NCBI GenBank assembly: GCA_018725275.1
Contig: QLUC01000023.1
Coordinates: 1-17,689, forward strand
From: Bacillota bacterium
GTDB lineage: Bacteria > Bacillota > UBA994
Reading direction: 5' to 3'
Length of the DNA: 17,689 bases
Position numbers and translations under genes: made by a program. The notes beneath the pieces are model-generated. The model ran no database searches. It was not told where the DNA came from and worked only from the letters and a program-made list of their open reading frames with translations. Each line of letters begins with the position of its first letter. Within the stretch, counting starts at the first letter, position 1. Shown here in pieces: positions 5,910-13,902 of this stretch.

Positions 5910-6323
5910 CTACGGATTGACCGTTCGACGGTATTGCTCGGCTTCGGTTAGTTTTTGGCGGTCAGGGTCATAAGTCAGTAACTCCAGTGCCTCTTCGACG
6001 GTTGTATACTGACCGCGAATGATTTCGTACCCGTCACAGCGAATTGCCTTATCTTTGGCCCGCATGAGGAACCAGTAGACGGTTTTTAGGTGCTGCACCT
6101 TCGGGTTACCCGCAAAATAGCTATAGCTGGTTTCGCCTAGGCTGGCAACCACTGCGGGCACTACGCCCACTTCTTCGGCCACTTCGCGCAGGGCTGCTTC
6201 AAGCGCAGTTTCGCCGGGCTCGAGGTGCCCCTTAGGGAAGACGACATCCTGCCTAAAATTAGTGACCAGCAATACCTCGTCGCCAAAAAACACTATGCCA
6301 CCCGCACTGAATTCTTTTATCAT
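5910..6323 (-). CDS. Nudix hydrolase, probably of the diadenosine-polyphosphate type
   Basis: This protein of about 137 residues contains a full Nudix box matching GX5EX7REUXEEXGU: GHLEPGETALEAALREVAEEVGV, with the metal-binding glutamates of REVAEE. It is preceded by FSAGGIVFF and WxFPKGH-like VVFPKGH, a pattern common in Ap4A pyrophosphohydrolases and related house-cleaning Nudix enzymes. The substrate itself cannot be read from the sequence. I use the ATG at 6323, which overlaps the argS stop by one base (TGATG). A GTG one codon upstream (6326) is equally possible and overlaps by 4 bases. Either way it is translationally coupled to argS. A palindromic repeat starts right after its stop codon. 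Confidence 0.9.
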   Translation of the reverse strand: MIKEFSAGGIVFFGDEVLLVTNFRQDVVFPKGHLEPGETALEAALREVAEEVGVVPAVVASLGETSYSYFAGNPKVQHLKTVYWFLMRAKDKAIRCDGYEIIRGQYTTVEEALELLTYDPDRQKLTEAEQYRRTVNP

Positions 6324-8020
6324 CACATTCTCTCGACGGCGGCTAGACCAAGGAGGTAAAGACCGCGCGCCAGTATCGTCTTAGTAGCAAGAACGATGGC
6401 CAGGCGGGTCCCTTCTACTTTTTCGTCTGACCCAATGATGCGGCAATTATGGTAGAAGCGGTTAAACTCCTGGGCGAGGTCTAGCACATAGCGCGCCACG
6501 ACTGAAGGCTCAAAGAAGGCGGCGGCTTTGGCGACTGTAGGGGCAAACTCGCCGAGGAGCTTGATTAAAGGCAGGGCATACTCGTCGGTCAAGGCAAAGT
6601 CTGACAACTCGCCCCCGGTGCTGCCCTCTGCTTTACGGAGCACCGCCGAGGCCCGCGCATGGGTGTACTGCAGGTAGGGTCCGGTCTCGCCGTCAAAATT
6701 GAGTATTTCGTCCCAGTCAAAAGTGACGTCTTTAATGCGCCCATGCCTGAGGTCGCCAAAGACAATGGCGCCAACGCCTACTTGCCGGGCGATTTCTGCT
6801 TTATCTTGTAACTCTGGGTTTTTGGCCTCGATGATGGCGGCCGCCATTTCGATGCTCCTTTGTAAGACGTCCTCCAAAAAGATGATGTTGCCGCGGCGCG
6901 TAGACATGCGCCCTTCAGGGAACTTAAACAGCCCGAAAGACACATGCTCGACCTTGTCGCCGGCCGGCTCGCCCATGAGCTTGAGCACTGCGGCCAACTG
7001 CCTAAAGACCAAGGTCTGCTCCTGCCCGACGACATAGAGCAGTAACTCCGGATGGTAGAGGCGGTCGCGGTAGAGGGCGGCGGCCAGGTCGCGGGTGGCA
7101 TAGAGGGTTGCCCCATCAGACTTTTTTAGCAGACAGGGCGGCATGCCAAAGCTTTCTAAATCGACAATGAGCGCCCCGTCGGAGAGGACGGCCAAACCCT
7201 TATCAGCTATCTCTTGTATGGTGGGAGCTAGATAGGGCTCGTAAAAACTCTCACCCAATATGTAGTCGAACTCGATGCCGAGTACCTGGTAGACCCGCTT
7301 AAACTCCTCCAGGCTGACCTCTTTAAATAGCTCCCAGTACCGGCGGGCTACGGGGTCGCCACCTTCAAGGCGGCGAAACCATTCCCTGGCTTCGACCTCG
7401 AGGGCAAAATTTGCTTCGGCCTCTTGGTGAAACTTGACATAAAGGCGAAAGAGCTTTTCTACGCCGTCTTGTACCAAGGAATCGCCTTCCCCGTACAAGG
7501 TGTAGGCGACGATGAGCTTGCCAAACTGCGTGCCCCAATCGCCAATATGGTTGACCCGCACTACGTCGTAGCCAAGCTCGGCATAGATGCGCGACAGGCT
7601 GTGCCCGATGACGGTGGTGCGCAGGTGCCCGATACCAAAAGGCTTGGCGATATTCGGGGAAGAAAAATCGATGACGACCTTTTTGTCTTGCCCTATTTTG
7701 GCATTGCCGTAGTCGACGCCTTCCCTCGTTAGGCCAGAGATTATTTCGCGCGCCACCAAGCTGCTGTCAAAGGTAATATTCAAGTAGCCCCCGACAGCTT
7801 CGACCTTGTCGGCGAGGCCAAGAAGATCTATTTCGCCGGCTAGGGCGGCCGCGATCTTGGCTGGCGCCTGCCGTTTTACCTTGGCTAGGGTAAAGCAAGG
7901 AATGGCGACATCGCCCCAAGCAGGGTTAGGGGGGGTCTCCATCATGCTGCGCACTTCTTCGGCTGGCTTTTCCATGTAGGGGGCCAGCCTAGCGGCTAGT
8001 TGCTGTCTAAACTGCTCCAC
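6323..8020 (-). CDS. argS: Arginyl-tRNA synthetase
   Basis: This 565-residue class I synthetase charges tRNA-Arg. The N-terminal additional domain (about 1-110, with NPAWGDVAIPCFTLAK) is followed by the SSPNIAKPF signature and the HIGH-type motif GIGHL near 129-133, then VNHIGDWGTQFGKL, the YATRDLAAA strand, and the KMSKS-position motif MSTRRGN at 372-378, which lacks the canonical lysine as is usual in ArgRS. The C-terminal helical anticodon-binding domain includes GPYLQYTHARASAVLRK and FNRFYHNCRI. The start is GTG at 8020 with AAAGGAGGG about 7 bases upstream. It lies 69 bases after the M20 peptidase gene. I see no T-box leader or promoter in that gap, so it may be cotranscribed. Confidence 0.97.
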   Translation of the reverse strand: MEQFRQQLAARLAPYMEKPAEEVRSMMETPPNPAWGDVAIPCFTLAKVKRQAPAKIAAALAGEIDLLGLADKVEAVGGYLNITFDSSLVAREIISGLTREGVDYGNAKIGQDKKVVIDFSSPNIAKPFGIGHLRTTVIGHSLSRIYAELGYDVVRVNHIGDWGTQFGKLIVAYTLYGEGDSLVQDGVEKLFRLYVKFHQEAEANFALEVEAREWFRRLEGGDPVARRYWELFKEVSLEEFKRVYQVLGIEFDYILGESFYEPYLAPTIQEIADKGLAVLSDGALIVDLESFGMPPCLLKKSDGATLYATRDLAAALYRDRLYHPELLLYVVGQEQTLVFRQLAAVLKLMGEPAGDKVEHVSFGLFKFPEGRMSTRRGNIIFLEDVLQRSIEMAAAIIEAKNPELQDKAEIARQVGVGAIVFGDLRHGRIKDVTFDWDEILNFDGETGPYLQYTHARASAVLRKAEGSTGGELSDFALTDEYALPLIKLLGEFAPTVAKAAAFFEPSVVARYVLDLAQEFNRFYHNCRIIGSDEKVEGTRLAIVLATKTILARGLYLLGLAAVERM

Positions 8021-8063
8021 GTGTAAACCCTCCTTTCCGTGAGGTGAGAAGCTAGAGGTTGTT

Positions 8064-8087
8064 GTCTGGGTGTCTGGGTGTCTGGGT
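8064..8087. repeat. Three tandem copies of an 8-base unit
   Basis: GTCTGGGT is repeated three times without interruption between the M20 peptidase stop and argS. The rest of this 69-base gap (8021-8089) holds only the argS ribosome binding site. No terminator or promoter is visible. Confidence 0.75.
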
Positions 8088-8089
8088 GG

Positions 8090-9214
8090 TTAAGCTTTGG
8101 GGGTTTGTTGAATAATGGCCAAGGTCCATTCGGCTATTTTTTCTAAGTTGTCCACGGAGATGTATTCTTCGGTGGTGTGCACCTTCATGTAACCCATGCC
8201 TAGGTTGACGGTGGCAATGCCGCGCTGATTGAAGATATTGGCGTCGCAACCCCCGCCGGAGGTCACCAAGGTCGGCACCAAGCCGATATGCTCGGCTGCG
8301 CGGCGGGCAATCTCGACCACTTCGTCACCCGCTTCTAGGGAGAGCTCGGCGTACATGCGGCTAATTTGCACTTCGGCTCTGGCGCCGCGCTCCCGCGCGC
8401 CCGCTTCCAGACACGCACGCATATGCTCCGACTGTGCCATGAGCTTAGCGGGGTTTAGGCTGCGCGCTTCGCCCTTTAAGTGGACCATGTCGGGGACAAT
8501 ATTGGTCGCCGTTCCGCCTTGAATGACGCCGATGTTGGCGGTGGTTTCAGGGTCGATACGCCCCAACTTCATGCGGGCGAGCCCTGTGGCAGCGGCGATA
8601 ATGGCGTTGATGCCGTCCTCGGGGCTTACTCCGGCATGCGCGGCCTTGCCTCTGATAGTCGCTTCGATTCTGTCCTGGGCAGGTCCCTTGATCACAATGG
8701 AGCCCACCGGGCCACCGCCATCCAGCACAAAGCCTAGTTTGGCGGTCAACTTGCTGTAGTCGAGGTTCTTCGCCCCGCGGAGACCGCCTTCTTCGGCCAC
8801 GGTGAGGGCAATCTCTATTGGGCCATGGGGCTCTTTGCTCTCGAGAAGCGTCTGCACGGCCTCGACAATGCCCACTACCCCAGCCAAATCGTCGGCTGCC
8901 AAAATGGTACTGCCGTCGCTATAGATAATACCGTCACGGACCAGGGGCTTAATGCCTAGCCCCGGAGTGACGCGGTCAAGATGAGCTGAGAGCATGATGG
9001 CGGGCTTCGCCACAGTCCCGGGCATCGTGGCGATGAGGTTACCGGCATTGCCACCAATCTTCGACCCGGCATCGTCTTCCACCACGGACAAACCGAGGGC
9101 GGAGAGCTGCCTAGCCAGCTCGTCCACCATAGCTCTTTCTTCTGTGCTCATAGAGTCTATTTGCACCAGTTTAAGGAAATTTTCGAGGAGCCTTTTTTTG
9201 TTAATCATCGACAC
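8090..9214 (-). CDS. M20-family peptidase, PepT-like
   Basis: This 374-residue zinc peptidase of the M20 family resembles the PepT-like group of tripeptide aminopeptidases. The catalytic domain shows SAHLD (His78, Asp80), the bridging AADD near 108, the catalytic EE pair in VAEEGG (Glu141/142), a metal Asp in VLDGGG near 165, and a late His in MKVHTTEE. The lid or dimerisation domain begins around IEATIRGKAAHAG. The usual serine-protease-like secretion signals are absent, so it is cytoplasmic. The start is ambiguous. GTG at 9214 has GGGAGG 5 bases upstream, while the ATG at 9208 has it 11 bases upstream; I give the longer form. It is the first gene after a divergent promoter shared with murC and may head the argS-murB run. 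Confidence 0.9.
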   Translation of the reverse strand: MSMINKKRLLENFLKLVQIDSMSTEERAMVDELARQLSALGLSVVEDDAGSKIGGNAGNLIATMPGTVAKPAIMLSAHLDRVTPGLGIKPLVRDGIIYSDGSTILAADDLAGVVGIVEAVQTLLESKEPHGPIEIALTVAEEGGLRGAKNLDYSKLTAKLGFVLDGGGPVGSIVIKGPAQDRIEATIRGKAAHAGVSPEDGINAIIAAATGLARMKLGRIDPETTANIGVIQGGTATNIVPDMVHLKGEARSLNPAKLMAQSEHMRACLEAGARERGARAEVQISRMYAELSLEAGDEVVEIARRAAEHIGLVPTLVTSGGGCDANIFNQRGIATVNLGMGYMKVHTTEEYISVDNLEKIAEWTLAIIQQTPKA

Positions 9215-9272
9215 AACTACCTCCCGCTACTTCTGTCGAGCGCCGGTAAGACGCCAGAGAATGCTCTCCTAT

Positions 9273-9301
9273 AGTATACTAACAATAGAGGGTCTTGACG
9301 A
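9273..9301 (-). promoter_or_regulatory. Likely promoter of the M20 peptidase gene
   Basis: TATACT (9278-9273) lies 17 bases downstream of TCGTCA (9301-9296, 4 of 6 to TTGACA). The predicted leader is about 50 bases. The -10 lies in a perfect AGTATACT palindrome (9273-9280). Confidence 0.5.
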
Positions 9302-9327
9302 TACGGCTGACGCCCACATAGTATAAT
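9295..9327 (+). promoter_or_regulatory. Likely murC promoter region
   Basis: TTGACG (9295-9300) and TATAAT (9322-9327) are both near consensus but 21 bases apart, longer than the usual 16-18. CATAGT (9317-9322) would give a 16-base spacer with a poorer -10. Either use places the transcript start downstream of 9329, which rules out the GTG at 9330 as the murC start. Confidence 0.45.
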
Positions 9328-9362
9328 ATGTGGGTTACGACGGTAAGCTAAGACGCATGGTT

Positions 9363-9380
9363 AAGGGGGCAAAGCCTTTG
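9363..9380 (+). promoter_or_regulatory. Ribosome binding site fixing the murC TTG start
   Basis: AAGGGGG (9363-9369) is followed after 8 bases by TTG (9378-9380). The resulting N-terminus, MHTPQHIHFIG, matches the usual few residues before the HFxG strand of MurC. Confidence 0.7.
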
Positions 9381-10754
9381 CATACACCACAACATATCCA
9401 TTTTATCGGCGTTGACGGCATATCTATGAGCGCATTGGCACTCATTATGCAGGAGCGCGGTATCCATATTTCGGGGTCGGACCTTAAAGAGTCCCCACTC
9501 ACCGCGCGCCTCAGCGCGAAAGGAGCAACTATCTACCTCGGGCATGCGCCAGAACAAGTAAACGGGGCCGACCTAGTGGTCTATACGGCGGCCATAAGGC
9601 CCGATAACCCCGAGATGGAGCAGGCCCGCAACTTAGGGCTACCCATTATGAGCCGGGCTGAGTTTTTAGGGAAATTGATGGGGGAAGCACGGGTGGGCAT
9701 AGCGGTAAGTGGCTCGCACGGCAAGACAACTACCACCGCGCTACTTGGGCTAATGCTTGACGAGGCCGGACTCGACCCGACCGTGCTCATCGGTGGGGAG
9801 CTAGACGCTTTAGGGGGCAATGTGCGCATCGGCCAAAGCGACTACTTCGTCGCCGAGGCCTGCGAATACGTGGAGACTTTTCTGGCCCTCAAGCCGCAAC
9901 TTGGCATTGTGCTCAATATTGATGCCGATCACCTTGATTACTTCCGCGACCTCAGCCATGTCGTGGCTGCTTTTAGGCGCTTTGCCGGCATCATCCCCAA
10001 GGAAGGGCTACTTATCGCTTGTCATGACGACATCAATGTGCGCTCTATCTTACCTGCTGCCAAGTGCCAGGTTATCACTTACGGGCTCACGCCCGGTGCG
10101 GACTGGCGGGCGGGCAATATTAACACCAAATCAACCGGCGGGAGCACTTTTGATGTCTACCTGCGGAGTGAGCATGTAGCACGAGCCGAACTTAAAGTGA
10201 ACGGACGCCACAACATCCAAAACGCCCTGGCCTGCCTGGCAGTCGGCAACCACCTAGGGTTGCCCATGGCCGCCATGCTGCGGACGCTCGCTTCATTTGC
10301 GGGCACGCACCGTCGCTTTGAGCTAAAAGGCCACTACCATGGCGCTACGGTCATCGACGACTATGCTCATCACCCTACGGAGATTACGGCCACGCTTAGC
10401 GCGGCGCGTGATGTGGCCAAAGGGCGCATCATCACGGTCTTTCAGCCCCACACCTATAGCCGCACCCAGGCCTTGCTCGCTGACTTTGCCAAGGCCCTCG
10501 CTTCAGCAGACGCCGTAATTATTGTACCTATATATGCTGCGCGCGAGAAAAACACCTATGGGATAACGGCAAAAGACCTGGCCGAAAAAATCTCTGCGCT
10601 AAACCAAGATGTGCGCCATATTGATTCCTTGGCGGAGGCCACTAACTACCTCAAGACACGCCTAGGCCCGGGCGATACGCTCATTACCATGGGGGCCGGC
10701 GATGTGCACAAGGTAGGCGAAGATCTGCTCCTCAGTCTGGCCTCTGATTTCTAA
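9378..10754 (+). CDS. murC: UDP-N-acetylmuramate--L-alanine ligase
   Basis: MurC adds L-alanine to UDP-MurNAc using ATP, the first peptide step of peptidoglycan precursor synthesis. The N-terminal Rossmann-like domain starts HIHFIGVDGISMSALA. The ATP loop is SGSHGKTTTT (about 111-120). EACEYVETFL and NIDADHLDYF are the forms usual in clostridial MurC. The C-terminal domain has DDYAHHPTEI and FQPHTYSRT. I start at TTG 9378 (458 residues), supported by an AAGGGGG site and by family N-termini. The frame also offers GTG 9330 and ATG 9357, but the first lies at the -10 box and neither has a good ribosome binding site. It is the only protein gene on the plus strand. Its last 23 bases overlap, tail to tail, the amidohydrolase gene. 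Confidence 0.94.
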   Translation: MHTPQHIHFIGVDGISMSALALIMQERGIHISGSDLKESPLTARLSAKGATIYLGHAPEQVNGADLVVYTAAIRPDNPEMEQARNLGLPIMSRAEFLGKLMGEARVGIAVSGSHGKTTTTALLGLMLDEAGLDPTVLIGGELDALGGNVRIGQSDYFVAEACEYVETFLALKPQLGIVLNIDADHLDYFRDLSHVVAAFRRFAGIIPKEGLLIACHDDINVRSILPAAKCQVITYGLTPGADWRAGNINTKSTGGSTFDVYLRSEHVARAELKVNGRHNIQNALACLAVGNHLGLPMAAMLRTLASFAGTHRRFELKGHYHGATVIDDYAHHPTEITATLSAARDVAKGRIITVFQPHTYSRTQALLADFAKALASADAVIIVPIYAAREKNTYGITAKDLAEKISALNQDVRHIDSLAEATNYLKTRLGPGDTLITMGAGDVHKVGEDLLLSLASDF

Positions 10755-12276
10755 ATACTGCCCGTCCACCGGTCTCGCCGGTAAACTGACCACCTACTAT
10801 TGAAGCCACGCCGTTGATAAAGACATAGTCTATTCCTTCCGGGTACTGCTCGGGATTAGAAAATGTAGCTTTGTCTTGCACTTCCGATAGCTTGAACATG
10901 ACTAAGTCGGCGAAGTACCCCTCTTTGATAAGACCACGTTCTTTTAACCCTATAAATTCTGCCGGCAGGCCGGTCATGCGCCTCACCCCTTCTTCTAGGG
11001 TGAGGAGTTTGGCGTCGCGCAGGTAACGCGCTATAAACCTAGGGAAGGTGCCAAACCCACGGGGGTGCGTCGCGAGGTTGCCCGTCTTTGGCGGAGCGCT
11101 ATTGTCTGAGGCGATGGCAGTAAAGGGCGCGCTGAGCACTTGGCGCAAATTGCCTTCGGACATGAGGAGCCCCGTGACGAGGGTTTCGCTGCGCGGGTCT
11201 ACGCCAACATCCGCGTCGTGGCGCAAGAGGTTGACGATGACTTGCGCCGGGGCAATATTCTCCGCAGCGGCAATCTCGCTTAGTGTGTGCTCAAGATATT
11301 TCTCGCCGTAAGGGTGCGTGGTGCGCTTAAGAAGGAGGTCGCGCGGGTCACGGTGCGAGTGCAAGCGCAGGGGCCACGACGTGGCAAAATCCGGCGCTAA
11401 GTAGGGATAGGCATCGGCGATGACAACAAGGCCCTCCTTGCGAGCCTCGTTAATTAAGTTGATAGCCGGGCCTTGCAGGTGCCAGTTTTCGCGCCACCTG
11501 ACCTTGAAGTGGGTAATACTGACGCCGACCTTGGTCGCTCGTGCCACGTCTAGTGCCTCCTCGATGGCCGCGATAATGCCGGCGGCCTCATCACGCACAT
11601 GAGTAATATAGACGCCGCCGTGGAGAGCGACAATGCGGTTTAAGTGAATGAGTTCAGTTGTAGTGGCGGGCGCATTGTACCAGTACTCGAGGGCCGAGGA
11701 GAGCCCAAACGCGCCTTCCTCCATGGCGGTGGTGACGAGGGCGCTCATGGTGGCGAGTTCTTCTGGGGTGATGTCACTCCGCAGACCGACAATGCGGTGA
11801 CGCATGAGCCCGTGGCCGAGTAGCGTGCCAAAATTGACGCCCAGACCAGCTAGGGCGTCAATTTCCGCTAGGAAATTACCAATGTTTAAGGGTGAGCGCC
11901 CGTCCTGCCCGACAATCACCGTTGTTATACCTTGGTGCAGGGCGGCTAAAGACTGGGGGTGGGCGCGGATGGTCATATCTACATGGGAGTGGATATCCAC
12001 AAAACCCGGTGTCAAGATATACCCTGCGCCCCTTATTTCGGTGCGTCCGGAGCGGATGGGCACGCTGCCCACCTTGGCGATGCGCTCACCGAGAATGGCT
12101 ACGTCCGCCCGAAAGCCTGCTCGTCCTGACCCGTCGACCACGGTCGCACCCCGAATAACTACATCATACATAATCTCTGGCGGTTGCAAGGTGGCGTCAT
12201 AGAGCCAGACCGCCGGCAACAAGACGAGAATAGCGAGCAGTAGGCCGAGTTTAATGAGTGTGGGCTTCTGCAGCAT
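10732..12276 (-). CDS. N-acyl-D-amino-acid deacylase-like amidohydrolase with an N-terminal membrane anchor
   Basis: This 514-residue protein is a member of the amidohydrolase superfamily. Residues about 8-26 are a single hydrophobic span (KLGLLLAILVLLPAVWLY) preceded by lysines and without a clear cleavage site, suggesting an anchored extracytoplasmic enzyme. The catalytic part begins YDVVIRGATVVDGSG and has PGFVDIHSHVD (His96, His98), GHGLMRHRIVG, SSALEYWYNAPATT, YITHVRDE (His226), SITHFK (His256) and IASDNSAPP (Asp391). This order is that of D-aminoacylases, which free D-amino acids from N-acyl forms. However, the zinc-ligand Cys of their NCG motif is replaced: the site reads GQDG (Asp125). 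A related dihydroorotase-like or dipeptidase activity is possible. It overlaps iscU by 26 bases with a poor ribosome binding site, so coupling is likely, and overlaps murC by 23 bases in antisense. Confidence 0.85.
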   Translation of the reverse strand: MLQKPTLIKLGLLLAILVLLPAVWLYDATLQPPEIMYDVVIRGATVVDGSGRAGFRADVAILGERIAKVGSVPIRSGRTEIRGAGYILTPGFVDIHSHVDMTIRAHPQSLAALHQGITTVIVGQDGRSPLNIGNFLAEIDALAGLGVNFGTLLGHGLMRHRIVGLRSDITPEELATMSALVTTAMEEGAFGLSSALEYWYNAPATTTELIHLNRIVALHGGVYITHVRDEAAGIIAAIEEALDVARATKVGVSITHFKVRWRENWHLQGPAINLINEARKEGLVVIADAYPYLAPDFATSWPLRLHSHRDPRDLLLKRTTHPYGEKYLEHTLSEIAAAENIAPAQVIVNLLRHDADVGVDPRSETLVTGLLMSEGNLRQVLSAPFTAIASDNSAPPKTGNLATHPRGFGTFPRFIARYLRDAKLLTLEEGVRRMTGLPAEFIGLKERGLIKEGYFADLVMFKLSEVQDKATFSNPEQYPEGIDYVFINGVASIVGGQFTGETGGRAVFRNQRPD

Positions 12277-12670
12277 CAGATATGTCTTTATGCCCTAATT
12301 TTTGCTCGCGGTAGTTCTTGATGGCGGCATGCAAAGCATCGGCAGCCAAGTTTGAACAGTGCATCTTTACCGGGGGCAACCCCTCAAGGGATGAAGCTAC
12401 GTCCTTATTATTCATAACTAAGGCCTCGTCCAGCGTCTTACCCTTGGCCATTTCGGTGACCATGCTGCTCGTGGCTATGGCCGCGCCACAGCCAAAAGTT
12501 TGAAACTTAATGTCGGCGATGCGCTCCTCGCCATCTACTTTGATGTAGATGCGCATGATGTCGCCGCAACTGATATTGCCCACTTCACCTATGCCATCGG
12601 CATCGTCCATCGAGCCGACATTGCGCGGATTTTTAAAGTGGTCCATCACTTTTTCATTGTAGCTATTCAT
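12251..12670 (-). CDS. iscU: Fe-S cluster assembly scaffold protein
   Basis: IscU/NifU-N type scaffold of 139 residues on which [2Fe-2S] or [4Fe-4S] clusters are built from sulfur delivered by IscS. It has YNEKVMDHFKNPRNVGSM at the N-terminus and the three cluster cysteines Cys35 (NISCGD, with the conserved Asp37), Cys61 (FGCGAA) and Cys105 (MHCSNLA). The frame extends upstream to 12811 through the iscS gene, but the extra 47 residues are unlike the family. The ATG at 12670 has AAAGGAA 10 bases upstream and gives the standard N-terminus. The C-terminal tail is short and His-containing (ending AEAHTH), without the LPPVK chaperone motif being lost (EGLPPVKMHC is intact). It follows iscS by 61 bases. 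Confidence 0.95.
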   Translation of the reverse strand: MNSYNEKVMDHFKNPRNVGSMDDADGIGEVGNISCGDIMRIYIKVDGEERIADIKFQTFGCGAAIATSSMVTEMAKGKTLDEALVMNNKDVASSLEGLPPVKMHCSNLAADALHAAIKNYREQKLGHKDISDAAEAHTH

Positions 12671-12699
12671 AAATGACCATTCCTTTCTTGTTGCCCAAA

Positions 12700-12722
12700 A
12701 CAAAAAGACACGTCCCTTTTGT
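12700..12722. repeat. Hairpin in the iscS-iscU gap
   Basis: On the minus strand ACAAAAGGG, loop ACGTG, TCTTTTTGT can form 9 pairs, including two G-U. It lies between the iscS stop and the iscU ribosome binding site. There is no T run directly after the stem. It could be a processing or stability element, or a remnant of a small repeat. Confidence 0.45.
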
Positions 12723-12731
12723 TTGTAGGTC

Positions 12732-13892
12732 TTAGCGTTTGTGGTAGAGGGGGGACATTTGCCGCAGACGCAGGACAATGGGGGGCAGTATCCCCAAGAC
12801 ATAGTCCACATCTTCTTCGGTGTTGTCCTGCCCGAGAGTCAGGCGGAGCGAACCATGTGCCTCACCATGGCTTAGCCCCATGGCCAAGAGGACATGCGAG
12901 GGGTCGAGCGAGCCCGAGGTACAGGCGGAGCCGCTCGAGACGGCGACACCCTGCATATCAAGGCTTAGGATCAGCGACTCTCCTTCGACGTAGCGAATGC
13001 TGACATTCACGTTGCCGGGCAGTCTTTCCTCGGGATGCCCGTTGAGCTTCACCTCGGGGATAGCCAAAAGCCCGCCCATGAGCTTGTCGCGCAGCGCCTT
13101 AATCTTGGCCTGCTTCGTGTCCATCTCGGTCGTCGCCAGCTCTAGGGCCTTGGCTAAACCGATTACCCCCACATGGTTCTCCGTGCCCGGGCGCAGCTTG
13201 CGCTCCTGCCCGCCACCATGGTAAAGGGGCTTTAACTTGGTGCCATTGCGAATATAAAGAACGCCTATCCCCTTTGGACCATAAAACTTATGGGCCGACA
13301 AGGACAAAAGGTCGACGCCGAGGTCATCGACATTGACGGGGATAGAACCTACGGCCTGCACGGCATCGGTATGAAAGGTGATTTTGTGCTCCTTGGCGAG
13401 CCTTCCAATCTCCCGAATGGGCTGCAGAGCACCGGTCTCGTTATTGGCATGCATGATGGTGATGAGGATGGTGTCGGGGCGGATAGCGGCTAGGACATCG
13501 GCGATTTGCACCTGCCCTTCGGCATTGACCGGCAGGTAGGTTACGGCAAACCCTTGGGTCTCAAGGTACTTGCAAGCATCGAGGACCGCATGGTGCTCAA
13601 TCTGCGAGGTGATGATGTGCCGACCCTGCCCCTTCTTGGCAAGGGCGACCCCCTGAATGGCGAGGTTGTCGGCTTCAGTCCCGCCCGAGGTAAAGACGAT
13701 TTCGCGCGCCGTGGCACCGAGTATCTTGGCCACTAACTCTCTGGCCTCATCGACTGCCTGGCGTGATTCGCGACCAAAACTATGAATGCTGGAGGGGTTC
13801 CCAAAACTATTATGAAAATGCGGCAACATGGCGGCAATTACTTCGGGATGAACGGGGGTTGTGGCGGCGTGGTCAAGATATACTCTGCGCAT
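12732..13892 (-). CDS. iscS: Cysteine desulfurase
   Basis: PLP enzyme of 386 residues that takes sulfur from cysteine as a persulfide for Fe-S clusters and tRNA thiolation. Key features are YLDHAATTPVHPEV at the start, FTSGGTEADNLAI, IEHHAVL (His100), HANNETGA, HTDAVQAVG (Asp176), SAHKFYGPKGIG with the PLP lysine Lys202, GGGQERKLRPGTEN, and the catalytic loop SSGSACTSGS with Cys324. The start is the ATG at 13892, with AGGAGG 6 bases upstream. An in-frame start at 13925 would add 11 residues overlapping iscR and is rejected. It lies 10 bases after iscR. The loop length and motif fit group I (NifS/IscS) desulfurases. Confidence 0.96.
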   Translation of the reverse strand: MRRVYLDHAATTPVHPEVIAAMLPHFHNSFGNPSSIHSFGRESRQAVDEARELVAKILGATAREIVFTSGGTEADNLAIQGVALAKKGQGRHIITSQIEHHAVLDACKYLETQGFAVTYLPVNAEGQVQIADVLAAIRPDTILITIMHANNETGALQPIREIGRLAKEHKITFHTDAVQAVGSIPVNVDDLGVDLLSLSAHKFYGPKGIGVLYIRNGTKLKPLYHGGGQERKLRPGTENHVGVIGLAKALELATTEMDTKQAKIKALRDKLMGGLLAIPEVKLNGHPEERLPGNVNVSIRYVEGESLILSLDMQGVAVSSGSACTSGSLDPSHVLLAMGLSHGEAHGSLRLTLGQDNTEEDVDYVLGILPPIVLRLRQMSPLYHKR

Positions 13893-13902
13893 AGCGCACC
13901 TC

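Noticed and set aside
8021..8089. Possible T-box or other riboswitch before argS
   Set aside because: The 69-base gap is too short for a T-box. No specifier stem, AGGGTGGNACCGCG-like box or terminator is present.
12671..12811. N-terminal extension of the iscU frame, Cys-containing
   Set aside because: It overlaps iscS and the intergenic hairpin. IscU proteins start at the MNSYNEKV position, where a ribosome binding site is present.
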